DNA of 64,000 nucleotides from Nemophila menziesii (taxonomy: Eukaryota > Streptophyta > Magnoliopsida > Boraginales > Hydrophyllaceae), in contig JARWIR010000011.1 of assembly GCA_029959085.1 (NCBI GenBank), positions 9,425,840 through 9,489,839 on the forward strand, given 5' to 3'. Position numbers and translations under genes: made by a program. Shown here piece after piece: positions 11,405 through 24,758 of the stretch (position 1 is its first letter; each line of letters opens with the position of its first letter). The notes beneath the pieces were generated by a model. That model was not told where the DNA came from. It worked only from the letters and a program-made list of their open reading frames with translations, and searched no databases.

Positions 11405-11557
11405 TTTGCTTTATGTTTTTCAATTCCTAGTGTATAATTCTAAGTTAGTGTCGAGTTTTAGTGTCTACTTTTAAAAGAAATGAGAAAGGTAGTGTGTTAT
11501 TGGTGCAGGAATCGAGTTTGGGGTGCTAGGAAATGCAAAGGAAATTCTTGGAGAAAT

Positions 11558-11944
11558 TCAAAGTCTGGCGCGGACCACCCCCGCGGTGTACCCCCTATAC
11601 CGCAGGGATGTACCGCGCCCAAAAACCCGTACCTCGGGTCGCGCACCACGGGTCTTATCCAGAGGCGAAAAAGAGAAGTTGATAGCCGCGGTGCACCGCA
11701 CCCTACACCGCACGCCCAAAACGCGTGCCACGGGGTATGCACCGTGGGTTTTTTCACGGAGCACGTACGGACTACCCCATGCACCACACCCCTGCACCGC
11801 ACGGCAAACGCGTGCCACGGGGTGCTAGCACGGGTATAAGGCAGAAGCGAGAAATTCACACCAACAGCGCTGCGGTGTACCCTCGCGGTACACCCATGCA
11901 CCGCAGGTATGCACCGCGCCAGGCGGTTTGTGAAGAGATCAAGG
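11558..11944. other. GC-rich palindrome-bearing block, unit 2
   Basis: Exact counterpart of 4226-4612, with no difference seen by eye. Confidence 0.6.
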
Positions 11945-11971
11945 CCCAGTCAACTTCTTACCTTAACGATA

Positions 11972-14067
11972 AACCCTAGCCTCTTCAGAAACGAATTTTC
12001 CAGACCTTAACCCTTATATACCTGCACAAAGACCACTACAACACCCAAGAACATTAAATTCTTCCTCCTAATCCATTCCAAACACACATCCAACACCACT
12101 ATCCTTCAAGAAGATCAAGAAATCTTCTCCTTCAACCTTAAGCCTCTTCATTAAAGCTTCAATCCTATTCATTAAACCTTCCCCAAGCTGTTACATATTC
12201 ATTACCCATCTCATATGACTCCATAATACTTCATTACAAATCCTAAAAACATCAAATTTCAAAACTCCTCTCTAGTTTTTGATTATTTGAAGTTTTGAGT
12301 TTGGGGTCCATTGAGATGTCAAGATTGGGAGGCCAAGAATACCATGAAGAGAAAAGAGAAGTTGGAGAAGCTTGTATTACTTTTGGGTGTTGAAAGATGT
12401 AGTTGGAAGAATGGAAACTTGGAGGATAATCATGAAGAGGTGATTGGCAACCATAGGGAAAAGTCACAAAAGAGTTGGAGCTTATGCAAATCATATTACG
12501 TGGAGTGAGCAATGTTCAACATGCCACCTACGCAACACAAGGAGCTCAACCTACACGCAACCATGGAAACCAGCTTCAAGCTGGTTCAGATACGTTTTCC
12601 TATCCCTTTCTTATTTGTTTTATTTGTTTATTTTCTTTATTGAGTCTTTTTCGAGTCGTGGGGACACGACTCATTTTTTAGTTTGGGGTGGGGTTCGTTG
12701 CCTCATCCCAATTTTATGTGTTTTACAGTTTTTTTTTTCAATTTTAGTTTGAGGAATGTTTTGACTGTAGAGCTGTAGAGCGTTTTAAATGCCCCCATCA
12801 AGCATGCTTTTCATGAATTTATGATAGAAAATAGTTGACTTTAGGAGTTAGTATGAAGCTGAACTTTGATTGCATGCAAATTTGAGATAATTGATAGGAA
12901 AAATTAATGAACAATGCAAAATAAGTAAACTTGTGCTTAAGGATAATGGGTGGTTTGTAGAACGTGAGATCTAAATGAGTAGAGAACCCACTTAGGTATG
13001 AACTAGAGGCAAATTGTGTAAATAGGAAGATGATAGAGGCAGTTCTTTTGTTAGCCCTTTGAATCCTTTTTTGCCTTCTATCCCTGAATTAATTTTATCC
13101 TTCTTAGACAAATTTTTAGCCTTTAAGCCTTTCTTTTGTCGCCACATTATAAGCCAATATCCCTTTAGATTGTTAGGCATGACCATATGACCCGCACTTA
13201 AATCACGATCCTGAGACTTCCTGTCTTGAGCTTGAGTTTGGGGTGGTGGGTTCACCATATGGGAATTTACATTGGGTTGGGATTTTTGAGCTTATCAATG
13301 ATGCTTTGTGCAATACATGATGATGATTCACAGGGGTATTGTAACCCTTTGCCGGGGTAATAGTGAATGGAAAAGAAGCTTCGAGCTCAAGTTATGAATA
13401 GGAATAACTATGAAAAAATAGCATGATATATCAACATTAAAAGAGAGTCATGGCTATATAAAAGAAAAAAATGAATGATTTGAAAAGAATAGATATTCGG
13501 ACCGGCAAAGTGGAAATTTTTAAGTGAATCATCCTTAGTGCTTATTGGGATAATTTGGGGACGCTAATTAAGCGCGTCAATTGGGTTGAGTGAGAACGAT
13601 ATTTGAGTGTAAACTCAAGCTCTTGGACAGTTTTGTTGATGGTAAGTGAGGAGAGAGCCAAAAGCTCACTTTAAATTTACCAAATATACATACCATACCG
13701 TCCTTCAGCCTATGCTAAAACCATAAAGACCTCATGATTCCTAGATGCACAGTGAGTTAATAGGAAATATTCTAAGCGGAACATTCAAAGCAAGTGAGGA
13801 TCGAGGAACACCCTATAGCCACCATCTTGAGATAAGTAATAAGCGTAACCTTCTAGCATTGTGAAATTAATTTTGGATTGATATTATTTTGTGTTAGATT
13901 TTGCATGATATGTGTATGTGGATATTAATTCCTAGATTAGACTATATGAGATTTGTTTTAAGTTTTGCTTTGGGAATATTTACTAGATTCTACCTTCTGC
14001 ATTCACCTAAAAGGCCTTTGTTTTTATTTTACTTTGTCGGGACGACAAAGGTTTGAGTTTGGGGTCT
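11972..14067 (+). other. Non-coding 3' internal region, unit 2
   Basis: Counterpart of 4640-6735. The polypurine-like 13-mer is kept at 12295, 13232 and 14053. The copy at 12677 has lost the match by a G-to-A change (TTTTTAGTTTGGGGT). Hairpins are at 12653-12672 and 14032-14050. Confidence 0.6.
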
Positions 14068-15838
14068 TGATGTCTACCTATTTGTTCTAATTATTAGCCC
14101 TTTGGAGACATCCTTTTAGGTGAATAAATGACTTATTTGATAGACTTTTAGGCTTATTTGATCATATTGCACTTTCTCCCCTTGGAAATTAACTATTTGC
14201 AGAATCTGAGCTTTTGTGCATAAATTTGACTATTTATTAATGCAAAGTTAATAGGTTCTTGAATTTCATGAAAGACCAATCCAAGGAGAAGAAGTGAGAA
14301 TAAAGTCTTAGTGTATTTTAGAGTGTTAGGAAATGTTTTTACTAGAGTTTCTATTTTTAGAGTGCACTTTCCTATTTCGTTTTCTTGATTTATTGATTTA
14401 TTCTTTTTAAGCATATGCGGTTTAATTATTTATTTAATGTGAAGCTTTAAAAAATAAATGGTAATTACTTAGAGACCAAGTCAAGATAAATTAAAGGAAA
14501 GAAGATTTACATGGAAATAAGAAGATTTAGGAAAGATTTATTCAAAGAAGGAAAAGATAAAGCTGCCTTGTGAAATCTGAAATTCCAGCCACGTTTTAAA
14601 GATTAAATCATAATTAAAGATTGGCTAGGATTCTGGACGAGTAGTCTGCACCAATAGAAATCTCTTTCCAAGACAAGCAGTTTCATATATTGGAACTTCT
14701 CAAACGGATAAGTATTGAAAAAGATATGACCAAATCAAATCAGCAGAAGAATCTTACCTTTCCTAGAATTTAGAGCTACAAATTTAAGAGTCCTTGACTT
14801 GTCTTCCACTCCAAGAAATTCGACCTAGGGTCCTCCAACACCTATAAATACACCTCTTAGACTTTATAATTCAGTACCTCTCACAATTCATTCAATATAT
14901 ACATCCTTAGAGAGAGCGTCAAGAGGCAGAAGCAAGAGCAGAAGCTGGAGACTGTATATATCTCCAACAACAGTTCAAGCCAATTCCTCTATCTAGGTTC
15001 TTAATTTATTTCTGTTATTAGGAACATGTACATTATTAATTTCTTTATTGTTTTTACTTTCAATATGAGCTAAAACTTATTTACTTGAGAATCGTTATGG
15101 GATGAACCCTAATTTGTTTAATTCATGTATTTCAATTTGGGATTAGTTTCTAGTTTAATTTGAATTAGGTATTTCATATTGTTTCTTATTTTATTTTAAT
15201 TTCACTATCAATGAATTAGCTAATCGGAGATAGGTCATAGTAATTAAGCTATTCACTTTGGTGGGGGAGTGATCGCCTTGACGGGGGGTTTAATCACTGA
15301 ACTAGATAATAAATGTAAGGTAGAAATTATTGATCCTGATGGACTTAGTTAACCTTATAGCCAATTGGGTAAAACATTATTCATTCGAAGGTGGATTATA
15401 ATCGCCCTGACGGGGTTTGTAACACCTGAGAATAGCTCCTAGGTCCACCGTGACGGGGGCTAGGAGATTATAGAGTCCCGACTAATATAGAAATATCAGT
15501 TCTTCCCTTAAAGAAAACATTAATTAGGTAAGTTTAGGTGATTCCCCAGCGAGACTCAAGTATAGATCATATTTGCATCTTAGTCCTTTAGTATTTATTT
15601 TCAGTTATTTATTTTCTTGCATTCTTAGGATTAATATAAAAACCAAACAAATATCTTTTATCTTTTATTTTCTGTATTTGCATTTACTACTACTTATCTG
15701 TTGAACATTTGGGTTATACCAGTCCAATCCCTGAGAACGAATTCGACTTGTCGGAGTATTACTTTGACAACCGTACACTTGCGGTATTGTGGTTCCTTTT
15801 ATTTTCGCATTAATTTTATAACACACCAGGACCCACCA
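14068..15838 (+). repeat. LTR 3 (right end of the array)
   Basis: 1771 bp, TGATGTCTACC to CCCACCA, ending where the similarity to the other LTRs stops (followed by CATGG instead of the primer site). Apart from its first ~600 bp it is the most diverged of the three, as expected for the original 3' LTR. Confidence 0.92.
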
Positions 15839-18600
15839 CATGGTCAGAGTTAAATTTGTAGGTAATTAGAAAATCCTTTCTAATAGAATATTTGCATGGT
15901 TGATAAGATTTTGTAACACAAAGGCGATTTAAAAATTCTTGTCCACCACAGCAATTAATTTACTTTCTATAAATGAAATTAATACTTTTGAATTAATAAA
16001 TGCAGAGTGAGATTTTTAAGGGATTTATGAGAGATTTGGGTAATTATGAGAAGAAGAATGGGATTATGAGAAATATATGTGTAGAGAAAAAATAGAGTAA
16101 TTAGGTGTGCGGTAATTTATTATATAGATATTCAACATTATATAATCATTCTGGTAGTATGAATTCAAGGGTCTTAATTGTGTATCTCTTATTTAATCGT
16201 ATGGATATAAATTACTTTTACTAAATAAAACGAGTTACATAAAAATATAAGACACAAAGAAAATAAATGATAAAGATCGAATTAAACGAGTAATAATATA
16301 GTCTTGTAATATTATTTATCATTATATTATTTGATAATTAAATGAAGTTTGTTTAATGATAATTAATACTAAAATAGGCAATTTCTTTGTAAAAATTAAG
16401 GAATTTCATTAAAATAATCTTGCATAGTATTTTTTAAGAAAATATATTTATTATTCATATTTTATTAGACTTTGAATAGTAAAAACTAATTATTTATTTC
16501 CATTTTCAAGGTTTTTTAGATTTTTTATATCTTTTAATACTACGTGTTTATAGTTTTGTTTAGTGAACTATTTCCTTTTGCAAGGTTTTTTTTATATGAA
16601 AAATATATTTAGTTGATTCCTTAGTAAATAAAAATAACTTCTATGTATTTAATTTTTATGTAATTGTAAAAATCAATTGCATATATGATTTTTTATTAAT
16701 ATTAGTAAAAGCAATCAATGTTACTAATTTTTTTTGTCAAAAATTAATGTCACTAAAGTAAATAAGTAAAATACTGAATTTAAGACGATCCTAGCCATTA
16801 TATATGTAGAGGATGTGAATCGACGAGTCGTGCGTTGGTATGTCATGATATAAAAAAATGAGTAATATTATAATGATAAGTTTCTCAAAGTAGGCCCACT
16901 ACCTATAATTTTGATTACTAATCAATTATCACTCATAACATGCCATATATAAAATCTTATTATAATATAAAAGAAGACAAATTAGAAGAATAACTAAAAC
17001 AAGGATTTAGCATATTTACTTGTTTTTTCTATTTCTTATATATTTTATATTAACTTTTAATAAATTATAATAAATAAAATTATCATTCATTTTTTAATTC
17101 ATTATTCCTTTTTTCATCCCTAGAAAGAAAGATATTCTTTTTTCCTTTTTCAATTTTTTTATTTTTTTATTAAAAACAATTATTTTAATAAATCAATTAA
17201 TTTTAAAAGTATTCTAAATAAATAAATTAAATATTTTAAATAATAAAGTCGTAATTTAACACCAATTATTGTATTTAACAGTTATGATATTTATATTGGG
17301 TTTCATATCTACCACACCTTAAAATAATTTTTCCCTCAAAAAACTTATATTTTACTAATGATTTTTTAAGCTAGCCTCAGTTTTAATAATTGGCCAAGTA
17401 AGACGATACAAATCGACTAATTTAACACAAATTATTAAGTATTGATATCGCAAAAATTTAAACATTTAAATTAATCAAAGTATTACTCTCTGATTAAAAT
17501 TGCTATTAAGATTCTAAGTATCCATATATAGGCCAATCGAGTAACGAAAAGTAATGACATTCCCTTGAGTTTGCCATGCTATAAAAAAATACCATCGATT
17601 TTAGCACTAGATGAGGGTTCACCCTCAAGAGTTATCTTGGCTTGAATTAGTAACAACCACTAATCAATTCTAACTCTTATATGTTTTAGTTTGTCCTCTA
17701 TCCATATCTCACAGTTTGAGGATTCTATCCATGTTTACGTTTAGAGACTACTCTAAACTCCGATACCAAATTATCGCGCTCCAAAAAACGCTACTACTCT
17801 AACTAATTTAAAATAAAAAAATACATTTTATTAAATTAAATAACTATTTGTTCCATTAAATCGATTTAAATTAGATTAATAAAAAATACTTAATACAAAT
17901 ATCTACTCATCCACTACGATAAATCATGTTCTACTGACCAATACCCAAATCCTTAAATTATATTATACCTGAAAGGGTACCTAGGGCAGTAGTTATATTT
18001 ACGCCATAATTGTACTTATACAAGTCAAAAATATAAATTAAACATTTATACAGAGATAAATAAATCAGATGAGTGTATATAAAAAATTAGGATCTCATAC
18101 TTTACAGCAAGCTATATACACTAACAAGTAATAATCACATTGTAAATGATAATGCTGTCTTGCCCTTATGACAACCGCCGCAAGTTCGATCCCTTATCAC
18201 TCATGCTAGTAATACCTCGGTTACAGCGAACCCATACCCACTTCCCAAGGAACTCTCTGTCAGATGTGCCAAGTGGGAATATATCAAGATAGTCATGTTA
18301 ACTCTTGCAAGCCCACTGCCACCTAGTGCAACACGATTGTATAATGTCGAATGTCGATCGGTAGAAATATCAAATATCAAATATCAAATGACTAGTTATG
18401 TCGCTTCAACAACGATAGTAAGTAACCATTAATGAATAGATGGCGAAGTAGGTCGCAATATCCTGAAAGTAAAATTAATCATATGATCACGAGATAATAT
18501 AATTCAAATAAATAATAACACAAACGGTCTAAAATCATCGAATTAAATATGTTACAATATAATTTAAAATAGTTGGGAGAGGTCTCTAGTATCGTAGGAT
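15839..18600. other. AT-rich intergenic stretch, no gene seen
   Basis: Mostly AT-rich DNA without usable frames. A phrase near 17765 (GATACCAAATTATCGCGCTC) and the more balanced stretch at 18130-18560 resemble parts of decayed Ty3-gypsy LTRs, but I cannot place boundaries. A small ATATCAA tandem lies near 18370. Confidence 0.4.
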
Positions 18601-18959
18601 AGCTTCCTATATACGCGAGAAGGATTTGGGAGGACCTTTGAATCCTGACTAATATGAAAAGACCACTTCGACCTTATTTCTGAAAAAAATTAAATTAACT
18701 AATTTGAGTATTACTAGCAAGTCACATGCATATTTCTCATCCATTTCGACTTCTCTTTCTAGTTTAAATTGCATTTCCATTTCAGTTCTTATTTCCATTT
18801 ATTTTTTTAGGTTTATAATCAAAACACAAAAAACATTATTTACTTTTATTGTCATTTATTTGCAACTTTACACTATTATACTCGTAAAAACATTAATAAT
18901 AACCTCGCTAGTCTGTGTTGTATCGATTTTTATTCATATTTTCTTATTTTCCTATTTCT

Positions 18960-20395
18960 TATTTTGATTTAATTATTTATTATTTTTAGAGCATATTTGG
19001 TTTAATTTATTTGTTAAGTGTGAATATTTAAAGATATATAGAAATTAATTAGAGGTCAAATCAATGCTAAAGAGATAAGGAAAGAGAATAAGAATGAAAA
19101 TTGGAGATAGAAGGAAGTAGAGATAAACTAGGAAAGGAAAAGTTGTCAAGTAAATCTGAATTTCAGCAGCTACGTCCACGAAAGTGGGTATAATTAAAAA
19201 CGGCTAGGAATTTGATAGAACGGTCTTTACAAAGTGTAGATCTTTTCGAATCGGACGTTTTGATATAAAGTGGGTGAAAATCAGAGAAAAATTAAGTGAG
19301 TTACGACCAAAACAAGACGCAACAGTTTTTACCTTCTCCTATATTTTAGGAAACAAATTTGATTTGGAAAAGAGTCCAATTACTTGTCCTCTACTCCATG
19401 ATTTCGAACTAGGGTCAAGAGAACCATATAAATAAACCATCTATTCAGTAGAAACACAACCTTGGACAAACCTTAAGCCAAGAGGTTGCTTACAACAAGA
19501 GAAGAGAAGTCTAGAAGGAATTGGACATCAAATTATGCCTTTACAAGTCTTCGAATTTTTGATAGTATTCTTTTCTTTCTCTAGTATGAACTAATTCTAT
19601 TTTAGCTTGAGATTTAGCAAATGGGTATGAACCCTAGAATTGTTTTACATCTATTTTAATTTGGAATTGATTAATATTTAAATGAATTAGTGTTTTATTC
19701 TCTTTTTTATGTTCTTTGATTTATTGTTTGTTTTTCTTGTGGAGGCCTGCGTATTGGATTACCTCAATAGTAGTTGGATGGTCACCCGGAAGGGGTGTCT
19801 AATTATTGAAACAACACATAAACATCTAGTGTACGGTAGTGATCTAGAAGGACTTGCCTAACTAGATAGCCATTAGATTTTGATTTAGCCACCAATCATT
19901 ATTGCATGCCATTCTCCTCTAAGAACCTAGAGGCATAGGAGCACCTAAGTTAAGTCCCTTGGTAATTGTGAGGTTTCCACCTACATCCACCTAGAAGGGA
20001 GTTAGGAGGAATTTAGAATTCTGGTTAGTGAAATTCTACACAATTCTCCCTTACATGATTAGAATAAACAAGGCTAGTTGGGATTACTTGCTATATCTCG
20101 AGTTAAACTCCTATATTATCTACTTCTCTTATTTACCTTTCTGTCTTTAATTTAATTAGTTAATTTTCCCATTCAAAAACAAAACTAAAATTCTATTTGT
20201 CTTTTATTCTTATAGCTTTATTAATTGAACTTTATATTGCATAAGTTATCCTAACTTTCGCAGTCTCCGAGGAACGAATCTTATTTATCATTAAAACTTG
20301 CATACGATCTGTGATACTTGCATTGAGTAACGTGATAGGCTATGGTATTTATTTGCATCTTAATTATCTATTATTTTATCACACCTTAGCCGACA
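18960..20395 (+). repeat. 5' LTR of a decayed Athila-like element
   Basis: Aligns along its length with the LTR of the array at 1-15838: compare GAGCATATTTGGTTTAATT at 18991 with the corresponding motif at 7079. It also keeps the spaced AAGGG/AGAAGG blocks where the other family has CCTGACGGG. It ends at about 20395, before a primer site. The 5' edge is unresolved and could lie up to 350 bp further left, because similarity fades before 18960. Confidence 0.65.
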
Positions 20396-20403
20396 AAAAG
20401 TTT

Positions 20404-20421
20404 TGGCGCCACTGCCGGGGA
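20404..20421 (+). promoter_or_regulatory. Primer-binding site of the Athila-like element
   Basis: TGGCGCCACTGCCGGGGA differs by one base from the site at 1183-1200, in the same position relative to the LTR. Confidence 0.8.
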
Positions 20422-20531
20422 CTACATCGTTAGTCCTTGTGCATTTATTTAGTGCTTTTATTTAGTGCCTTTATTCCAGTTAGTTCTGTTTTATGCTTTT
20501 GTTTTTAGTTTTGTCTTTACAGGTTTTACAG

Positions 20532-23327
20532 ATGGAAAGCCCGAGGAAACTTGATCTTCCCATCTCATTTAGAGTGCAACCCAAAGGAATCCGCACTCCA
20601 TAAGTCTAAGCCACTAAATTTCGACATGATCCAGGCATGATAGCGCAATTTGCGAGTCATGGAGAATTTAGCGGAGCTACACATCAATATCCGATTCGTT
20701 ATGTCCAGAAATTTATGCAGATCTGTGACGCTTATATCATCAAGGGTGTTACATAGGAATGTATATACTACGGCATGTTCCAATTCTTCTTGACCGGTAG
20801 TGCAAGCGATTGGTATGGTGTCCAACACCCCGATCTTATTCCAAATTAGGATAAACTCCAAGCCAAATTCCTAGACGGATTCTATCCAGTTAGTAAACAC
20901 TTAAAAGATATGTTGGAGTTTGAAAATTTTATGCAAGAAGAAGGGGAAAGTGTTGGTGAGGCATGGTTACTGTTTAATGAGAAAAAAACAAGTTGTCCAT
21001 TCCATTTGTCCTTGCCTAAATATCAATTAACCATGTTCTATCGAGGAGTCAACAACGAGTCCAAGGCAAAAGCAGATATGTTAGGAGATGGAAGTTTTGT
21101 GTTGTTAGATCTTGAAGATGCTCAAACTATTATGAATAGAGTTCTTGATACCGAGAGAAGTTAGCCGTTAGAAACAGAAAAGTAAGAAGACACCTTAGAA
21201 GCTCTAAGGATCAAAGAATTAAACCAACAACTCAAGGAATTACAAGAACAAGCGCGATTAGTAGCTCAGGTAAATCTAGTACACACTTTACCTTCATGTC
21301 CTGGTTGTGGAACAAGAAATCATTTGTGGGAAAATTGTACGAATAATCCAACTTCAATTTATCGTGACTCAAATGGATATGATCATCCTCAAAGAAGTCA
21401 CACTAGTTATTATTCCCCACAAAATCAGAATTGGGGTGAAGATAGAGGCAAATATTATCAAGGTCAACCTCAATATTACTATCAACCACAACCTATCTAT
21501 CAAAAAGCGCCAAATATGGAGAATATTATTAAGAACCACCTCCATATTCAAAATGTAACAAGCTACGAAAGAACAACCTTCGAGTTTGATCTCAGTATAG
21601 TGGAACTTATGGGACTATTTGATGAAAACATGAAGATAAGTCAGCAAAGATTGCAAACCCAATCAAAGGTAATTAAATGTCTCGAGCATACCATGTCGAA
21701 GATAGTGAGTACACTTCAGAACAGGACAAAAGGGCAACTTCCATGTGATACTATTGCTCCTCAAGATAATGCTTCTCATGCGATTTAAATAAAAAGTGTT
21801 AAACAATTACATCCACCTAGAGTAGAAGAAACAGAACCAACCCCTATTCCTAAAGTGGTTGAAGAAACAGTTGAAGATAAGTTCGGGGAGGTAATTGAAC
21901 CAACGAGTGTCCCAGAAAAGACACTAGAAAAGAAGAAATGCTTAGTGGTAAACAATACACGTCCTCCTCCACCATTCCCATCACGTGTCAAAAACAAGAA
22001 CAATGAAAAAGAATTCAAGAAGTTTCTTGACATGGTGGACAAGTTAGATATTAAAATCTCATTCGAAGAAGCGCTTAAGAGAATGCCGAAATATCTTAAA
22101 TTCATGAAAGACATTCTTTCTAACAAATGAAGTTTAGAAACTAGGGAAATTATTGGATTACCTGAGGAATGTAGTGCTATTTGTCAAAGCAAGTTCTTAC
22201 CAAAGCTACAAGATCCCAGAAGTTTTACAATTCCCATTTTTATTGGTGAAGGTTGGACCGGGAAGAAATTATGTTATTTAGTTGCGAGTATCAAACTCAT
22301 GCCGAAGTCCCTGTTTGAGAAGCTCAACATAGGAGAGGTAGTCCCTACTTCAGTAGAATTTCTTATGGTAGATCGCTCCCTGTCCCAAACAGTAGGTAAA
22401 ATTGAAGATGTTTAGTTAAATCTCGTAGTTTTATATTTCCTTGTAATTTTATTATTCTTGACTAAGACACAGATAAGAATATCCCCATCATCTTGGGTAG
22501 ACCATTCTAATTCACGGGGCGTACACTAATAGATGTTGAGAATGGTGAATTGATCATGAGGTTCCAAGACGAACATGTATGATTCAATGTGTTCAAGGCT
22601 ATGAAATATCTAGATACGAATGATGAATGCTTGAAAATAGATGCCCTAAGCAAAATTGCGCAAGAAGTGTTTAAGTAATTAAGCTTTGATGACACTCTAA
22701 CAACAACCTTGGCACTTGAATCTCCAGAAATATATGATGACATAGCTGACGAAGTTGCAACATTAGTCTCAGTAGACGGTAGGCCAAGAGCCATTCGAGA
22801 ATAGCTTTGAGAATCAGGAGACATTGAGCCAATGAAGAAACCATCTATCATCTGTCCACCTATTCTAAAAAAACCGCTTCTAGACCCTCTACGCTATGCG
22901 TATTTAGGTATGGACAATACTTTGCCTGTTATTATTTCTGCTAACCTTTCAAGTCCTCAAGAAGATAAGTTGCTATGTGTGTTTCATGCTAATAAAGAAG
23001 CAATTGGGTGGCCTATTGCCGATATAAATGGAATCAGTCCTTCCATTTGAAAACATAAAATTATTCTTGGAAGGAAGGAGGGCGATCTATAGAGGGGTAG
23101 AGAAGATTTATGCCAGCAATGAAAGAGGTGGTAAGGGATGAGGTAATCAAGTTATTAGATGCAGGTATTATCTTTCCAATTGCAAGTAGTGACTGGGTTA
23201 GTCCAGTGCAATGTGTTCCAATGAAAGGTTGTATCACTAGGATCCTTAATGACCAAAACGAAGCCATTCCATCGAGAACAGTTGTGGAATCAAAATCGTT
23301 GAATTATTTAGTCTATCATCTGGTTTA
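20532..23327 (+). pseudogene. Athila-like gag-protease-reverse transcriptase remnant
   Basis: From the ATG at 20532 one frame runs through gag with several stops to about 22420. It includes a retrotransposon gag domain (20600-21160), an intact CCHC zinc knuckle CPGCGTRNHLWENC (21297-21338), a Tyr/Gln-rich stretch and the conserved region before the protease (21950-22290: PPPPFPSRVK, FMKDILSNK, EECSAI). The protease active-site block near 22272 reads YLVASIKLMP where the family has DLGASINLMP, so the catalytic Asp is gone. Two frame changes follow. Reverse transcriptase begins at 22832 (YAYLGMDNTLPVIIS) and 23110 (VIKLLDAGIIFPI, WVSPVQ), then breaks off near 23300 before the catalytic core. 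No 3' LTR is found, so the copy is truncated and dead. Confidence 0.85.
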
Positions 23328-23329
23328 AT

Positions 23330-23989
23330 GGGTGGGTTACATGAAAATCTGTTATTTTCCATTTTTATCAGTATTTTCTCCAATATTGTATGTGAAACCA
23401 GAATTTGACATTATTAAGTTATTTCAGTTAAGGAAAAATATGCCTTATTGCTAAGTAAGAAAGGAAAAATAGGAAAATAAACGTATCTTCTATATAACCG
23501 TCTCATAAAATTTGTATAAAATAAATTTACAACCAAAAGTAAACCAATTTTGTTGTTTATAAAATGTGAATTATAAAATCTTAAATTGTGTTGTTTTGTT
23601 TGTATACATTTTGAAATATAAAAACAAAATTTTATAAATGCAACAAAATAAAAACAGAATTAAGGACAAATCTACATAATTAAATATTACTTGTTGAAAA
23701 TCAGATTAAATCTGATAATTTTAAGATATTTAGGTCAATATATTATGTTTGTTTGCTTCAAACGTTCATAACAACCAAACTATTAAGATGAAATGACATA
23801 TATAATTTTTTTCACACTGACTTAATATTGTTGATTCTTCTGTATACATCTTTTATATTTTTAAATGCTTAAAGCATGAAAATTACTTAATGAATTAAAA
23901 TATTCTAGATTACAAACTATTTATATTACCCAAAAAGATGGCAAGACAATTACTTATAGAGATATATGATTTATACAATAATAGTTGAA
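23330..23989. other. AT-rich stretch, nothing recognised
   Basis: No coding signal, and no 3' LTR of the preceding element. Confidence 0.5.
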
Positions 23990-24231
23990 TCTATTTAATA
24001 TATAACAACAAAATCAATGGTTGACTTGTCATTTTTTTGTCATTTGTGCTTATTATTTCTATTAATATTACATGTGTCTTTTACAAATTTTTTTCTCAAA
24101 AAAATTAAATATAAATTGTTTACTATAATTTTTTATAATAAAATATTACATTACAATTTACTTTTTTTCTTTGTATTTTTTATTTTTTTCCACTTAAATT
24201 GTGTTCCCATTCGCACAAGATTACAAACTAG
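23990..24231 (+). mobile_element. Helitron-like short element, candidate copy 1
   Basis: Begins TCTATTTAATATATAA after an A and ends CTAG before a T, the A-TC...CTRR-T arrangement of Helitrons. The sequence matches the element at 24489 in several blocks (CATGTGTCTTTTA, TTTTCTCAAAAA, CCACTTAAATTGTGTTC). No clear 3' hairpin is visible, so the right end is tentative. Confidence 0.4.
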
Positions 24232-24488
24232 TATGTCCGGTAAGGTCGACATATCTTTTTTTTAATATATAACTCATTGATAAATACATGCAACAAATTA
24301 CAAAAACATACACAACCCATTAAAATACAAAGACAATTCATCGATTTGTAAAAATTTGGACTTATTAGGACTAAAAAAATATGTTTTTGAACTTTTGAGT
24401 AATTAAATCTTTAAGAATCTATTTAATTTATAAAGACGAGAATCAATGATTGATTCTTCCATGATTATTTGATATTTTCCATGTGTCA
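24232..24488. other. Spacer between two Helitron-like elements
   Basis: AT-rich and without genes. No feature recognised. Confidence 0.4.
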
Positions 24489-24758
24489 TCTATTTAATAT
24501 ATAAAAGTATAATAAGCTTTTGGCATGTGTCATTCTAATATACCATGTGGTCGTTTACTATTCTATGTGTCTTTTATTATTTTTTCCTCAAAAATTCTGA
24601 TTGAAATATCTATTATTTGTATTCTTTTCCATTTAAATTGTGTTCATGTGCTCTCCACTTTCGCAGTTTGGCCTCCAGTATTTTGTATTAGTTGTATAAT
24701 TATATTTTTTCAAATATTGACACTAGATTTATCATTTAATATTAAATGGGTTGCCTAA
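24489..24758 (+). mobile_element. Helitron-like short element, candidate copy 2
   Basis: Begins TCTATTTAATATATAAAAG after an A, continues with the TGGCATGTGTCATTC phrase common at plant Helitron starts, and ends CTAA before a T. The palindrome TTTAATATTAAA lies eight bases before that end, where a Helitron hairpin would be. No coding capacity, so non-autonomous if real. Confidence 0.45.

Larger units (their letters stand above)
1..15838 (+). mobile_element. Tandem non-autonomous Athila-like LTR retrotransposon (LTR-I-LTR-I-LTR)
   Basis: The first 14.66 kb is two nearly identical 7332-bp units (the sequence at 1 recurs at 7333 and 14665), followed by a third LTR. The order is partial LTR (1-1176), internal (1177-6735), LTR (6736-8508), internal (8509-14067), LTR (14068-15838). 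The two internals share single LTRs rather than each having its own pair, so this is a tandem array and not two separate insertions. The primer site resembles that of Athila/Tat Ty3-gypsy elements. No protease, reverse transcriptase, RNase H or integrase coding is visible in either internal region, so the element is a LARD-like derivative that would depend on enzymes from another element. The left end lies outside the window. The five bases after the last LTR (CATGG, 15839-15843) are the expected right target duplication but cannot be checked. Confidence 0.92.

Noticed and set aside
18704..18967. Hydrophobic 87-codon frame as a membrane protein
   Set aside because: AT-rich Phe/Ile/Ser-rich translation next to LTR sequence; composition explains it.
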